Assembly (NCBI GenBank): GCA_003615045.1
Contig: ML014139.1
Span: 1-64,000 of the forward strand
Reading direction: 5' to 3'
Origin: Caulochytrium protostelioides
Lineage: Eukaryota > Chytridiomycota > Caulochytriomycetes > Caulochytriales > Caulochytriaceae
Length of the DNA: 64,000 bases
Shown here: piece by piece, positions 52,691 through 62,140 of the stretch
Numbering within the stretch: the first letter of the stretch is position 1
Layout of the letters: every line of letters begins with the position of its first letter
Notes under the pieces: model-generated
Told to the model about the DNA's origin: nothing
The model's database searches: none
The model's input: the letters and a program-made list of their open reading frames with translations, nothing else
Made by a program: the position numbers and the translations under genes

Positions 52691-53458
52691 TTAGGCCTCG
52701 TCGGGCGTAGCGGCCTGATCGGCGAGGGCCATGTTCTCCTTGCGGTTCATCTGGGCCTCGAAGTGGCGGCGGAAGAGGCGGCGGCGGTGTTCGCGGAGGC
52801 GGCGGCGCTGGACGACGCGGAAGACGAGCCAGGCCAGCGCGAGCGGCACGAGCGCGGCCAGCACGTAGCCGACGATCGCACCGGCGCTCGTGCCCTTCAC
52901 TTCGGTCGTGATGGCCTCGATGACCTCGAAGTTGTTCACCGAGACAAAGCACGCGTTCTGCTCGTTCGGCTTGAGCGCCGAGAACGTGAGCACCGTCGAC
53001 ACGAGCGACGCGGCAGGCTCGAAGGTGTACGTCTCCCAGCCGTCGGTGGCGTTGTACGACACGGCGACGCCCGGGTCCAGGCTGCCCGAGGGCGGGATGA
53101 CCCGCAGGCTGGACGCGCCGGCGGGGTTGGCCGACGTGTAGCGGAAACGGATCGTGCGGATGTCGCGCGCGCCGATCGTCTGGCCCCACTGCAGCTGCAC
53201 CCACTCGGTGTGGTTGGCCGAGCAGTCGAACGTCGGCGTCGATGTCCAGTGGTCGTCGCCGTCGTCGGCCAGCACGTGCTCCGGGGAGCACGAGTTGTCC
53301 TTGCACAGCGGCGCCGTCGCATACGAGGACGCCGTCGCGAGGACCTGGTGGTTCACGGCCAGGTTGATGTACTCGGTCTTGGTCTTAGCGAGCACGGACG
53401 GCGCCACGAGCGCGAGCGCGCTCAGGGCCACAACGGCCATTCGGGAGGTGCCCAGCAT
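52691..53458 (-). CDS. Type I membrane protein with F5/8C-like ectodomain
   Basis: 255 residues from ATG 53458. A signal peptide (MLGTSRMAVVALSALALVAPSVLA) precedes an extracellular domain of ~155 residues with features of a coagulation factor 5/8 C (discoidin, galactose-binding-like) fold: NLAVNHQVLATASS at the start, HVLADDGDDHWTSTP, WVQLQWGQTIGARDIRTIRF and FVSVNNFEVIEA at the end. It contains four Cys (LCKDNSC, FDC, NAC) that may form disulphides and N-glycosylation motifs (NHT, NAT). One membrane segment (AIVGYVLAALVPLALAWLVF) is followed by an Arg-rich cytoplasmic tail (RRRLREHRRRLFRRHFE). The topology suggests a surface lectin-like or adhesion receptor, but no ligand can be named. The family match is by pattern only. 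Confidence 0.6.
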   Translation of the reverse strand: MLGTSRMAVVALSALALVAPSVLAKTKTEYINLAVNHQVLATASSYATAPLCKDNSCSPEHVLADDGDDHWTSTPTFDCSANHTEWVQLQWGQTIGARDIRTIRFRYTSANPAGASSLRVIPPSGSLDPGVAVSYNATDGWETYTFEPAASLVSTVLTFSALKPNEQNACFVSVNNFEVIEAITTEVKGTSAGAIVGYVLAALVPLALAWLVFRVVQRRRLREHRRRLFRRHFEAQMNRKENMALADQAATPDEA

Positions 53459-54268
53459 CGTGGAGTCGAGCGAGAAAGAAGGGGGGAAGAGGAGAGCACA
53501 AAAGTCGTTGGGATGCCGGATATCGAGGCAAGAAAGCGGTGTCGTGTGTCGAGGATGACGTCGAGAGGAGCAACAGACGTCGTGGTCGTTGTGACGAATG
53601 GTCTCACACATCCCAAACTCGCTTCGGGCTCGTCGGGCCTTATGGGCGCGGACGGGGGCGACTTCATCGTCCTCGTTAGTATACCCGGTTCTCCAACATG
53701 ACCGGCGACCCCAGGCAGGCCTTTCATGGCCCCATCCTGCGACGGCCGGCCGGCCATCCATCCATTCCCCTCACCCATCCCTCGGACGACGCCGACCACC
53801 GCCGACCGTCCTCGGTCGGAACGCCATGCCATGCGAGAGCTCGCTGCTCTCTGTTGCGGAGCCATGCCAGCGCAACAGAGGCGACGCGCCGCCGCGCCGC
53901 CGCTCCGTCCTGTGCCGCGCTCAGCGGCCTCGCACGCGCGGGGGAACGACGCGACGGCCTCGGGAGCGAAGGAGGCGTTCTCAAGAAACTCAGTGGCACG
54001 GCCTCGGCGAGCCGTGAGCGCGAGCGGCGGCGTGGGTGCGACGGCCATCGCGGGCGGCTGCCGACCGACGCGTGTCGCGGAGCGGCCGAGATGGCGGAGC
54101 CTTTCGCTGGTCCGCAGGCGTCCGTGCACGGCGCCTGCCTCCCGTGCAGCCTCCCCCCATGCGGTTTGCCGCGCCGCCAGCACCGTCCAAGGCGGGGGCC
54201 CGCGGGCTGGTGCTTCGACGCCGCGGCGGCGCTTCCCTGGCCACTGATGACCCCCGAGCCGCGCGCCG

Positions 54269-54303
<35 letters not shown>

Positions 54304-55087
54304 GCCGCCGCCGCAGGTCTTAAGTGAAGCCCTTCCTGCATCCTTCCTGGGCGCGGGGGTGGTGCCGAACCGGCGACGCTGCCCAGCAGCACGAGCGAAC
54401 GAGCCAGGGGACCCGCGGGGTCGCGCGGCCCAGAACGGATGCCGCACGTCTCGACGTGCCGTGCTCGCATCGGCGTCCCGCAGCTTCTGGTTCTCCCTGT
54501 CGGAGAGGCCCAGCAAGCGTCCGGTGGTGCTGGGCTTGGCCGCGGGCGGGCGATGGAGCGAGCCGAGTCGCCGCGGGGCCAGCCCGTCGGCCGAATCTGA
54601 AGTCCCGAGCCTGGGCGGCCCCTGAACAGGTCGCGGTAGACCTCCGAACGGCCGACCCCGCTAGCGGCTCCTTGACAGAAGCCGATTGACGGGCGACGCT
54701 GTCGAAGCGTCGAACGCGCTCAGCACCAACGGGATGGATGAACACTCCGCAGGCGGACCCAGCCAGCCAGCCAGCGCGCGAGCGAGCGAGCGAAAGGATA
54801 GAAAAAGACCCAAAAGACCAGCGTCATGTCGGAGACGAGGAGCTCGGGGAGACCTGTGCTCTGGCACCTTGGATGGGGCGGGAGCGCTCTCCGGCCGGTG
54901 CTAGCCCGGTACTCAAAATTTGCTCAGACCCAGCGTCGCACAAGCGCGTTAAATCGTGGTATTTCCCATATGCCGATCCCATGGACGTCTAAGGTATCCC
55001 CTATTCATACGATGCGTATAGAGCCGCGAGGACCGACAACGCGGTCGCGGTAATGACAAGAAAGGGGGGAAGAAAGGGGGAGAAAAA
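53459..55087. other. Intergenic region between F5/8C-like and FHA genes
   Basis: About 1.6 kb. It holds the promoter of the F5/8C-like gene (CT-rich on its sense strand, 53460-53500) and the 3' end of the FHA gene (purine-rich plus strand near 55057-55086). A GCC triplet run lies at 54268-54314. Frames on both strands are Arg/Ala-rich without domains. Confidence 0.5.
54268..54314. repeat. GCC triplet repeat
   Basis: About 15 GCC units with one ACC interruption, in intergenic DNA. Confidence 0.85.
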
Positions 55088-58000
55088 TCACGGCGGGACC
55101 ATGCGCGCGACCGTCACATAGACCACGGCGGCCAGAATGAGCTGGCTGTACTCGCCCTCCTCGAACTCGACCGTGCTGTACCACCGGGTCTCGAGGATGG
55201 TCTTCAGAATGTTTTTGTCGACCTGCTGCGCGCCAAGCGACTCGCCCAGGAACTTCTGTTCGCGCGTCTGCGGCTGTTTCTGCACGAGCAGGTACTTGCC
55301 GTCCGCAAAGTTGCCGGTCAGCGCGAAGGTCGGCGCGTGGTTCTTGCGGCTCGGCGTCGTGACTTCCAGCTTCATCGTGTTGACGAACTGGAAGCTGCCC
55401 ACGTGGCCCGTGGGGCCCGTCACAAGGAACGTCGGCGAGTCCAGACCTGTGTCGGGGAAGATGTCCAGGTACTGCTTGGACGCATACCCCTGGCGCAGAT
55501 CCTGGATGCCGATCCGGCGACGGCTTTCCCAGCTCTTCAAGTTGATCTTGAGCACCGCCTCGCCCTTGATGTTCGCCACATGCAGCTTCTTGATCTTGGG
55601 GTGCGAGCCCATTCCCAGGCTGTTCGCCGCGATGCCCAGCAGGTAGCGGCCGCGCTGGACGGTCGGCTGGTGAAACAGCGCGGCCGCAGCGACATTGAGC
55701 CGGGTCGCCGACAAGCCCGAGCCGACCGAGAGCGTGCCGAAACCGCCGAGGTTGGACGCGAGCGAGCCTGCGGACGCGTGGGCGGACCCGCCCGTGTGAA
55801 GCCCCGACGCGCCGGCGCCTGCCGCGGCGCCCGTGCCGCTGAGCGCGCCGCCCGACCCGCTGCCGCCGCTGGGGCCCTGCAGCGACACGCTCGTCTGTCG
55901 CGACGCGTGCAGCTGCTGCGCCAGATGGTTCGACAGCGTGCGCTCCAGCAGCCGCTTCGACGGCTCATGGGCCGCCGCCGGCGTCTTGCTGCTGTTCGTG
56001 GCGCCCGAGCCGGCGCCCGCTGCGCCACCGGCGGCGGCGGCAGACGACGCCGTCGGCGCCATATTCGACGCCGAGACGGTCGACCCGCTCGGGTCACCGT
56101 GGCCGCCGGGGGCGGACGACAGCCGGCTGGCGCGCGCGGAGACCTCGCGGTTAGCGGCGTGTCCGTCGTGCGCCGCCGAGCTCGCGCTGGCGGAGCTGCC
56201 GGCATGCGTGTGGGAGATGCTCGCATTGCGCGCGGCCGCGGAGCTGCCGCCACCGATCCAGTGCTTGCGCACGGTGACCGGGACGAGGTCGTCGTCCGTG
56301 TCGTCCATGTCGTCGCGCGAGCCGTGGAGACGGCCGCTGCGCGGGTCGGCGAGATGGATCGCGGCCGCGTTGGGGTCCGACGGCGGGACCACGAGTTCCG
56401 GCGGCGGCTTGATCACCAGCGCTTGCATCTTAACGCAGCGGTACCGCGGCTCGACGCTGGTCTCGCGGTCGGCGCCGTCGCCGCGGGCGAGCGCTTCCTT
56501 GCCCTCCTCGATGAAGTCTTTGCCGAGCTGCAGGTAGTCGCCGGTGCGGAGTTTGATGGCCGCCGACGTCGTGCCCGGCTCGCTGAGGCGCGTACCGTTC
56601 AGGAAGGTTCCCGAGTTGCTGCCAATATCGCGGACATAGACGTTGCCGCGGTCGAGATAGAACTCCATGTGGTTGCGCGACACCACCTGGGTGCCGAACG
56701 CCTTGAAGGACGGCACGTGCTGCGTGTTGCTGCGCCCCAGGCGGCACGGGTGCAGCAGATCGATGTGGCACAGTTCGAACATGTCGTTCAAGGGCATCAG
56801 AAGGAGCTGCGGCCGGCGCGTCGTGGCACTGATCCCCAGCGCTGACTCGGCAAGCGCTTCCAACTGCGGGCCCAGCAGCTGGCGCTGCTCCTGCGCGCGG
56901 CGCTGCCACTGCGCCATCGGTTTGTTGGCCAGCGACGTATCGATCGTCAGCCCATGCTTCGCCGCCTCGGACACCGCGGGGGCCGCGAGGGCCGTTGCAG
57001 CTGCGGTGGGAGCTGTCTTGCCGGTGGCCGCCGCGGCGGGAGCTGCCGCGGCGGGAGCTGTCGCTGCAGACGACGACGATAATGACGCCGTCGCCGTCGC
57101 CGTCACTCCTGACGCGGCCAGAACTGAAGACGGATGGGTGGCCACGGCCACGGGGGCTGCCACGATCTTCGCGGCAGGCGGCTCGGCGACGGCCTCTACG
57201 ACGGCCTCCGAGGGCAACGCCGCTTCCGGTTCGTCGGCCGCCGACTGCGGACTCATCAAGGGCGCCGCCTGCAGGGGCGCCGTGTTGGACATGGACTGCG
57301 GCGCATGCTGGACTTCACGCTCCGCATGGGCGGGGTGCGACATGTCGACCGTCGTGAGCTTGTCTTTGCTGACCGAGTTCGAGGGGCGGCGGTCGAGCGG
57401 CAGCAACTGGCCGGGCGCGGGCCGTGCGCTGCCCGTCGGGGCGTCGGACGCCGCCGGCGGCGCGAACAGCGGTGGCAGCTGCGGCGGCGCCAGCCCCGAG
57501 ACGTCCGAGAGCTCGTCGGCGTCGTCGGCCTCGAGATCCATATTGCGAATGAAATCGAAGCGGCTGTCGGCGGCGTCGTAGACGACCGGCTGCCGGAGCT
57601 GCGGCGCGGCTGTGGCGCTGGCGCCGTCGTTGGCCCGCGAGGGCACAGCGCCGTCATCACGCGTGAGGCCACGGATCTCGCAGAGCCGCTCGACCGCGGC
57701 TTCCATGAAGACATCGAGCGTGGCGGTGGGCGGCGCGGGGCCGTCCAGCGGCCGGCGCGGGGCGGCGGCGGCCGGCGCCTCGAGGCCGTCGCTGCGGGAG
57801 GGGTGCGAGGAGAGCGGCGCCGTCGACGCTGTCGGCGCGGGGGCGAGGGCGCCCGCCGCCATGAGCGCGCGTGCGTCCGAGCTGAAGTCGGGGCGCAGGC
57901 CCATCATGGACGACGCGCGCTTGCGCGCTCGCAGCGACATCGGCTCGGGCCCCGCCGTCTCGCTCGCGTCCGCAGCGGCAGTCGCGGACGTGACGGCGAT

Positions 58001-60433
58001 CGGCTCCCGAGGGGCCCCGCCCGTGAGCGGCACCGTCACGACGTCGGCCGGCGGCGCGCGCGGCAGTCGAGCCTGCGAGACAGCACGGGAGTGCGTCTGC
58101 GATCCCGTGGGTACCGACAACGCGGCGCTGCTGCTTCCGCCGGTCTCGTCATCGGTCACCTGCGGCACCGCGCGGGTACTGCTGCCCTCCCGGCGGTGGG
58201 TATGACTGCCCTCCCCGCGGTGCGTGCTGCTTTCCCCGTTGCCGTCCATCCCTGCCAGCGGCAACGTTTCCGCCATGGCTTGCAGAGACGACGCCAGGCT
58301 GTTGCCACCGAGACGGAAGGGGCGGCGGCTGGCGAGGGGATCGCCCGCAGTCTTGTTGGCGAGCTCTTCATCGGCCAGATGCGTCATGATGGTCTCATCC
58401 TGACGCGGCGTCGACCAGTGCTTGTTGCTGCTGCTGTCCGATGGTTCCTGGCCGAGGCCGAGCTTCTCCGAGACGACGCGAAGCACCTGGGCAGCGCTCG
58501 CGTCGAGGCGCGCGCTCGTCTCGGCATTCACGCGGTCCATGTCGCCACGAGCGCCGTCTCTGGCATCGAGATCGTCCCCAAAGTCTTGCTCGAACTGAAG
58601 CGCGTCGAGACTCTCAAGCAGCACCGACCGCGTCGACCGCTGGCGGAGCGTGTGCTTCAACGGCTGCAAGAGCGCGTCCGCGCCCGACGACGCCTGCAAC
58701 GGCTGCAGGCTCGGCAACGCATCCCCGGCCTCGCCAGCCCCCGCCGATTGGTGCGCCGACCGCACGCCTTGCGCCGTTTCACTGATCAGTGCGGTCATCT
58801 CGGCAAACACGTCGTCCGTCGACAACGCCGCGATGCGGCGCGCTTCCGATGCCGGAGTCAGCGGCAGCGACTGCGACTGCGACTGAGACCCCTTCAGCGG
58901 CTTCGGCGGCAGTTGCTCGAGCTGCAGATCGGGCACCTGTCGATGCTCCAGGCCAGGTTTCTGCTCCAGGCCAGGTTTCTGCTGCTCTTTTAGGTCGTGC
59001 ACCTTCTGCTGAGCATCATGTGATTCCACAACCTTCTGCTGCTGTTGGTCCTGTTCTTGTCGCTCCTGCGGCACCTGCGGCTGACGCGGCTCGGTCTCCC
59101 GCTCGGGCACCGGCGAAAACGCGTCGATCGGCGGCGGCGCGGACGCCGGGCTCTCGGATGCGTGGTCGCGGGCCGCCGACGCGCACGCCGGCGAGACTTC
59201 CGACGACGGCGGCCCCGCGGACGCCGCGGCGACCGGGGTCGCGGCCGAGTCCGGTTGCGGCACGGACCGGCAGGCCTCCGCGTCCGGCTCGCCGTCCACG
59301 GGGGGGAACGGGCGGCGGTGGGGCGCGTGGGCGCGGCGCGTGAGGGATCCGGCCGAGCCGGTGGCGCCGGCGGCGCGCTGGACGCCACGCGGCGCGTGCA
59401 GCGGCGACGGCGACGCGGCGATCTCGGCGCTGCGGTGCTCGAACAGCTGCGCCGCGATCCGAACCGAGACGCCGTCCCTGCCGACGGGCGCGTGGCCCAC
59501 GACCGGCGTCACGAGCCGGGGCGAGTCGCCGGTGCGCGTCTCGGTCGCGCGCAGCCGCACGCGCTCGAACTCGTGCCGCGCCAGCTCCGAGGCCGCGTCG
59601 GTGCGCGACGGCGGCGTCGCGGGCGTCGCGGGCGATATCGCCGTCGTGGCCGACGCGGGCGTCGCGGCCGACGCGGGCGTCGCCGCAGACGTGGCCGCGG
59701 ACGCCGCGGTGCCGCCGAGCGGCTGCGACGCGCTCAGCGAGGAGGCCGAGCCGTGGAGGGTGCGGTAGCGCGCCAGCGGCGGCGCGGGGCCGAGGGGCGG
59801 AGGCGTCGCAAACGCCGCCAGCGTCGCTTGCTTCACCGTCGCGCCGTCAGCTGTCGCCGGCGCGGGGTGGACGGGGGGTGCGGCGGCGGGGCCGGGCGCG
59901 GCGGCCGCCGTCGCCGCCGTCGCGGCGGCGGGCAGGAACTCCTTGACGGAGAGCTTCACGTTGCTGACCGTCTTGAGGACGTAGAACGGGACCTGGATCT
60001 TGTGGGTTTGGATGTCCCCTTCGCCGACGATCATCTCGTCGATCGTGGCCGCCAGCTCGGCCGTGTAGGTGGCGATGGGATGCGCCCAGGCGCCGAGGAC
60101 GCTGCCCATCCGGCGGCAGATCGCTTGCAGGAGGCGGTGCTGCTCGGCAAGCGTGCGGCCGGTGCCGGCGTGCGGCGCGGCCGTCAGGGCCGCCAGCTGC
60201 ACGGCCGTGGGGACCCCGCCCAGCCGGTGCACGGCCGCCTGGTCGGTCGCGTCCTCCCACGCCGCGGCGACGGCGCGGAAAAGGCTGACGAAGGTCTGCG
60301 CCTCGCGGGCGAGTTCATCCAGCTGGTCATTGATAGCGTGATGGGGCGTCGGCGTCGCCGCGAGGCCGCTGCCGCTGCCGTCGAGGCCGCCGCGGGCGCT
60401 GAGGGCCGCCGCGGCCCGAAAGGGTGCGCTCAT
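55088..60433 (-). CDS. Large FHA-domain protein with a possible LURP-one/tubby-like C-terminal domain
   Basis: 1781 residues from ATG 60433 (MSAPFRAAAALSARGG); the frame extends 80 codons up only from a non-ATG codon. An N-terminal helical region (~25-165) includes INDQLDELAREAQTFVSLFR and MIVGEGDIQTHKIQVPFYVL. Residues ~170-1190 are low-complexity, with a Gln/Lys-rich stretch (QQQQKVVESHDAQQKVHDLK). The FHA domain (~1215-1340) has HPCRLGRSNTQ, GTQVVSRNHMEFY, VRDIGSNSGTFLNGTRLSEP and RTGDYLQLGKDF, with phosphothreonine-binding Arg, Ser-Arg-Asn-His and Asn-Gly. Its loop and YRCVKM end resemble the FHA of Dma1/Dma2 ubiquitin ligases, but no RING is present. Residues ~1610-1781 form a conserved beta-rich domain (IKKLHVANIKGEAVLKINLK) ending WYSTVEFEEGEYSQLILAAV, which recalls the LURP-one (tubby C-like) fold. 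That last assignment is an inference. Confidence 0.75.
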   Translation of the reverse strand: MSAPFRAAAALSARGGLDGSGSGLAATPTPHHAINDQLDELAREAQTFVSLFRAVAAAWEDATDQAAVHRLGGVPTAVQLAALTAAPHAGTGRTLAEQHRLLQAICRRMGSVLGAWAHPIATYTAELAATIDEMIVGEGDIQTHKIQVPFYVLKTVSNVKLSVKEFLPAAATAATAAAAPGPAAAPPVHPAPATADGATVKQATLAAFATPPPLGPAPPLARYRTLHGSASSLSASQPLGGTAASAATSAATPASAATPASATTAISPATPATPPSRTDAASELARHEFERVRLRATETRTGDSPRLVTPVVGHAPVGRDGVSVRIAAQLFEHRSAEIAASPSPLHAPRGVQRAAGATGSAGSLTRRAHAPHRRPFPPVDGEPDAEACRSVPQPDSAATPVAAASAGPPSSEVSPACASAARDHASESPASAPPPIDAFSPVPERETEPRQPQVPQERQEQDQQQQKVVESHDAQQKVHDLKEQQKPGLEQKPGLEHRQVPDLQLEQLPPKPLKGSQSQSQSLPLTPASEARRIAALSTDDVFAEMTALISETAQGVRSAHQSAGAGEAGDALPSLQPLQASSGADALLQPLKHTLRQRSTRSVLLESLDALQFEQDFGDDLDARDGARGDMDRVNAETSARLDASAAQVLRVVSEKLGLGQEPSDSSSNKHWSTPRQDETIMTHLADEELANKTAGDPLASRRPFRLGGNSLASSLQAMAETLPLAGMDGNGESSTHRGEGSHTHRREGSSTRAVPQVTDDETGGSSSAALSVPTGSQTHSRAVSQARLPRAPPADVVTVPLTGGAPREPIAVTSATAAADASETAGPEPMSLRARKRASSMMGLRPDFSSDARALMAAGALAPAPTASTAPLSSHPSRSDGLEAPAAAAPRRPLDGPAPPTATLDVFMEAAVERLCEIRGLTRDDGAVPSRANDGASATAAPQLRQPVVYDAADSRFDFIRNMDLEADDADELSDVSGLAPPQLPPLFAPPAASDAPTGSARPAPGQLLPLDRRPSNSVSKDKLTTVDMSHPAHAEREVQHAPQSMSNTAPLQAAPLMSPQSAADEPEAALPSEAVVEAVAEPPAAKIVAAPVAVATHPSSVLAASGVTATATASLSSSSAATAPAAAAPAAAATGKTAPTAAATALAAPAVSEAAKHGLTIDTSLANKPMAQWQRRAQEQRQLLGPQLEALAESALGISATTRRPQLLLMPLNDMFELCHIDLLHPCRLGRSNTQHVPSFKAFGTQVVSRNHMEFYLDRGNVYVRDIGSNSGTFLNGTRLSEPGTTSAAIKLRTGDYLQLGKDFIEEGKEALARGDGADRETSVEPRYRCVKMQALVIKPPPELVVPPSDPNAAAIHLADPRSGRLHGSRDDMDDTDDDLVPVTVRKHWIGGGSSAAARNASISHTHAGSSASASSAAHDGHAANREVSARASRLSSAPGGHGDPSGSTVSASNMAPTASSAAAAGGAAGAGSGATNSSKTPAAAHEPSKRLLERTLSNHLAQQLHASRQTSVSLQGPSGGSGSGGALSGTGAAAGAGASGLHTGGSAHASAGSLASNLGGFGTLSVGSGLSATRLNVAAAALFHQPTVQRGRYLLGIAANSLGMGSHPKIKKLHVANIKGEAVLKINLKSWESRRRIGIQDLRQGYASKQYLDIFPDTGLDSPTFLVTGPTGHVGSFQFVNTMKLEVTTPSRKNHAPTFALTGNFADGKYLLVQKQPQTREQKFLGESLGAQQVDKNILKTILETRWYSTVEFEEGEYSQLILAAVVYVTVARMVPP

Positions 60434-61086
60434 CACGGCGTCGGCGGGCCGCGGCTGAAACACCCCGCAACACCAGCGGAGTTTCGTCAATGATCGGACA
60501 GGCGGGACGACGCGGTCGTCGCCGGGGGCGGTGGTGGTCCGTTCGCCCGCGCGCAAGGCGGCTCTCGGGGACGAATGCGTGAACGGGCACGGGCTGTCGT
60601 TTTCTCTATACAGGACTGCGCGGGAGGCTCCAGAAAGCACAGAAACCCGCAACATCAACACAGGGATCAGCAAGCGAGGTGGCGGGCTGGCCCGAACGAT
60701 GGCGATGGAGCGATGGCGGTCCCCTCGAGGCGAGCGACGCGTTCGACCTCGTCAGACGGAATTCGAGCCTTCCCAGAGACGCGATCGGCCCTCGTCGTTG
60801 TCTTGATCACAGCCGTCACCGGCGTCGGGTCGTTCGCGGCGGTCGTCACGAGGTCGCCGCCGCCACCCGGATGTCGTTCGCGGCGCTAGGATCGGCCGCG
60901 GCGCGAGTATGCGCGGCTGCCACGGCGTGCTCGGCGTCGTTCGGCGACGGCTGCTGCCGCCCTTCCAGCCGCGCATACCCATCCGCGCGGCACACGCGCG
61001 GATCCCGTCTGGATCGGCCGCGCCCGGCGGGCGGAACCACGTGAAGCGCCCCTTGGGGGGGTTGCCTTCCTTTCGTCCACGGCGCT

Positions 61087-61121
<35 letters not shown>

Positions 61122-62140
61122 CGGCGGCGGCGGCGGCGGCGGCGGCGGCGACGGCGGCGGCGGCGGCGAGGGCGGCGGCGGGTGATCGGCACGCGCGCGC
61201 CGAGTGCCCGCTCAGGCCGCCGCCCACGGGGGCTGGCGCGCGCGGGAGGACGGCGGCGGCCCCCGGTGGCCCTTCGCCGGCCCCAGAGGAGCGAGAGGTG
61301 CGTGGAAGCGGTGAAGAGGCGTTGCGCACGGTCGTGGTCGGGCCGCTGGAACGCCTTGTTGAACCGGCGCTCGCCCTTGTTGATGCGGCGACACGACGCC
61401 GCCGCCGCCGCCGATCTTCGCGTCGCCGATCGAACGCAGCGCTCGGTCTCACGAGGGGTAGGTCCCAGCGCGCCATCGCGTCATGTCGATGATCCTGCAG
61501 GGCGCGGTGGAATGAGGGCTCGCGCCGGGGCGACAGCGGTGCACCGGGATGGATCGGAACCACCCGGACACCTTCGCAGCGACAGGGGGCCTTCCCAAGC
61601 GACGCAGGTGTCACACGCCGCGAAGGGTGAAAAGGCGCGCTCGCCCTTCCGCGTTTTCGTGATGTCTCGGTGGACCCGACGGGTGCGGGCTATCGCTACC
61701 CTTGCTTCACCCGCGTCGCGCGGTGAGACGTGCGCCGGAAACGCCGCCAGGACGACAGAAGGCCATCATCGGAGAAGCCATCGCGGCGAGAAGCACTAGC
61801 GACGGCCGGGCCCCCCGCACGCGGGTGACGGCCTCGGGCGCACGGCCCCGATGCAACAGCCAAACCACCCATCGCCACTCATCAGAAATCGCCGTGGCTC
61901 GAGGAGACTTCCAGGGGTGAAGGAAAGCAGACAGCGGCGAGCCCAGGAGGCCGAGGATATCACCCTCCCGACGGGCCACCCGCCTCAGGCCCTCACCCCA
62001 AACGAAACCGCCAGCCGTGCATAGCCTCACACAGCCGGTGATCTTCGAAGCATGGCCAGCGATTGCGTTTCGATTGATGCAACATCGTTTATTAGTCGGT
62101 CGTTCGTCATGATCCTCCCCCAAACGAAACCCGCACCCCG
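60434..62140. other. Intergenic region between FHA gene start and the two-pass membrane protein
   Basis: About 1.7 kb. It contains the FHA gene promoter, a GGC repeat at 61089-61182 and the 3' end of the membrane-protein gene. Frames on both strands are Arg/Ala-rich with no domain; the long Arg run seen in one frame is simply the GGC repeat. Confidence 0.5.
61089..61182. repeat. Interrupted GGC triplet repeat
   Basis: About 30 GGC units with GAC interruptions at 61121 and 61151 (30 bp apart), giving a higher-order repeat. It lies ~650 bp upstream of the FHA gene start and may be in its promoter or 5' UTR. G-rich on the plus strand, so it could fold into quadruplex-like structures. Confidence 0.88.

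Noticed and set aside
57134-58993. 619-codon frame antisense to the FHA gene
   Set aside because: Arg-rich shadow overlapping a low-complexity region of the real gene.
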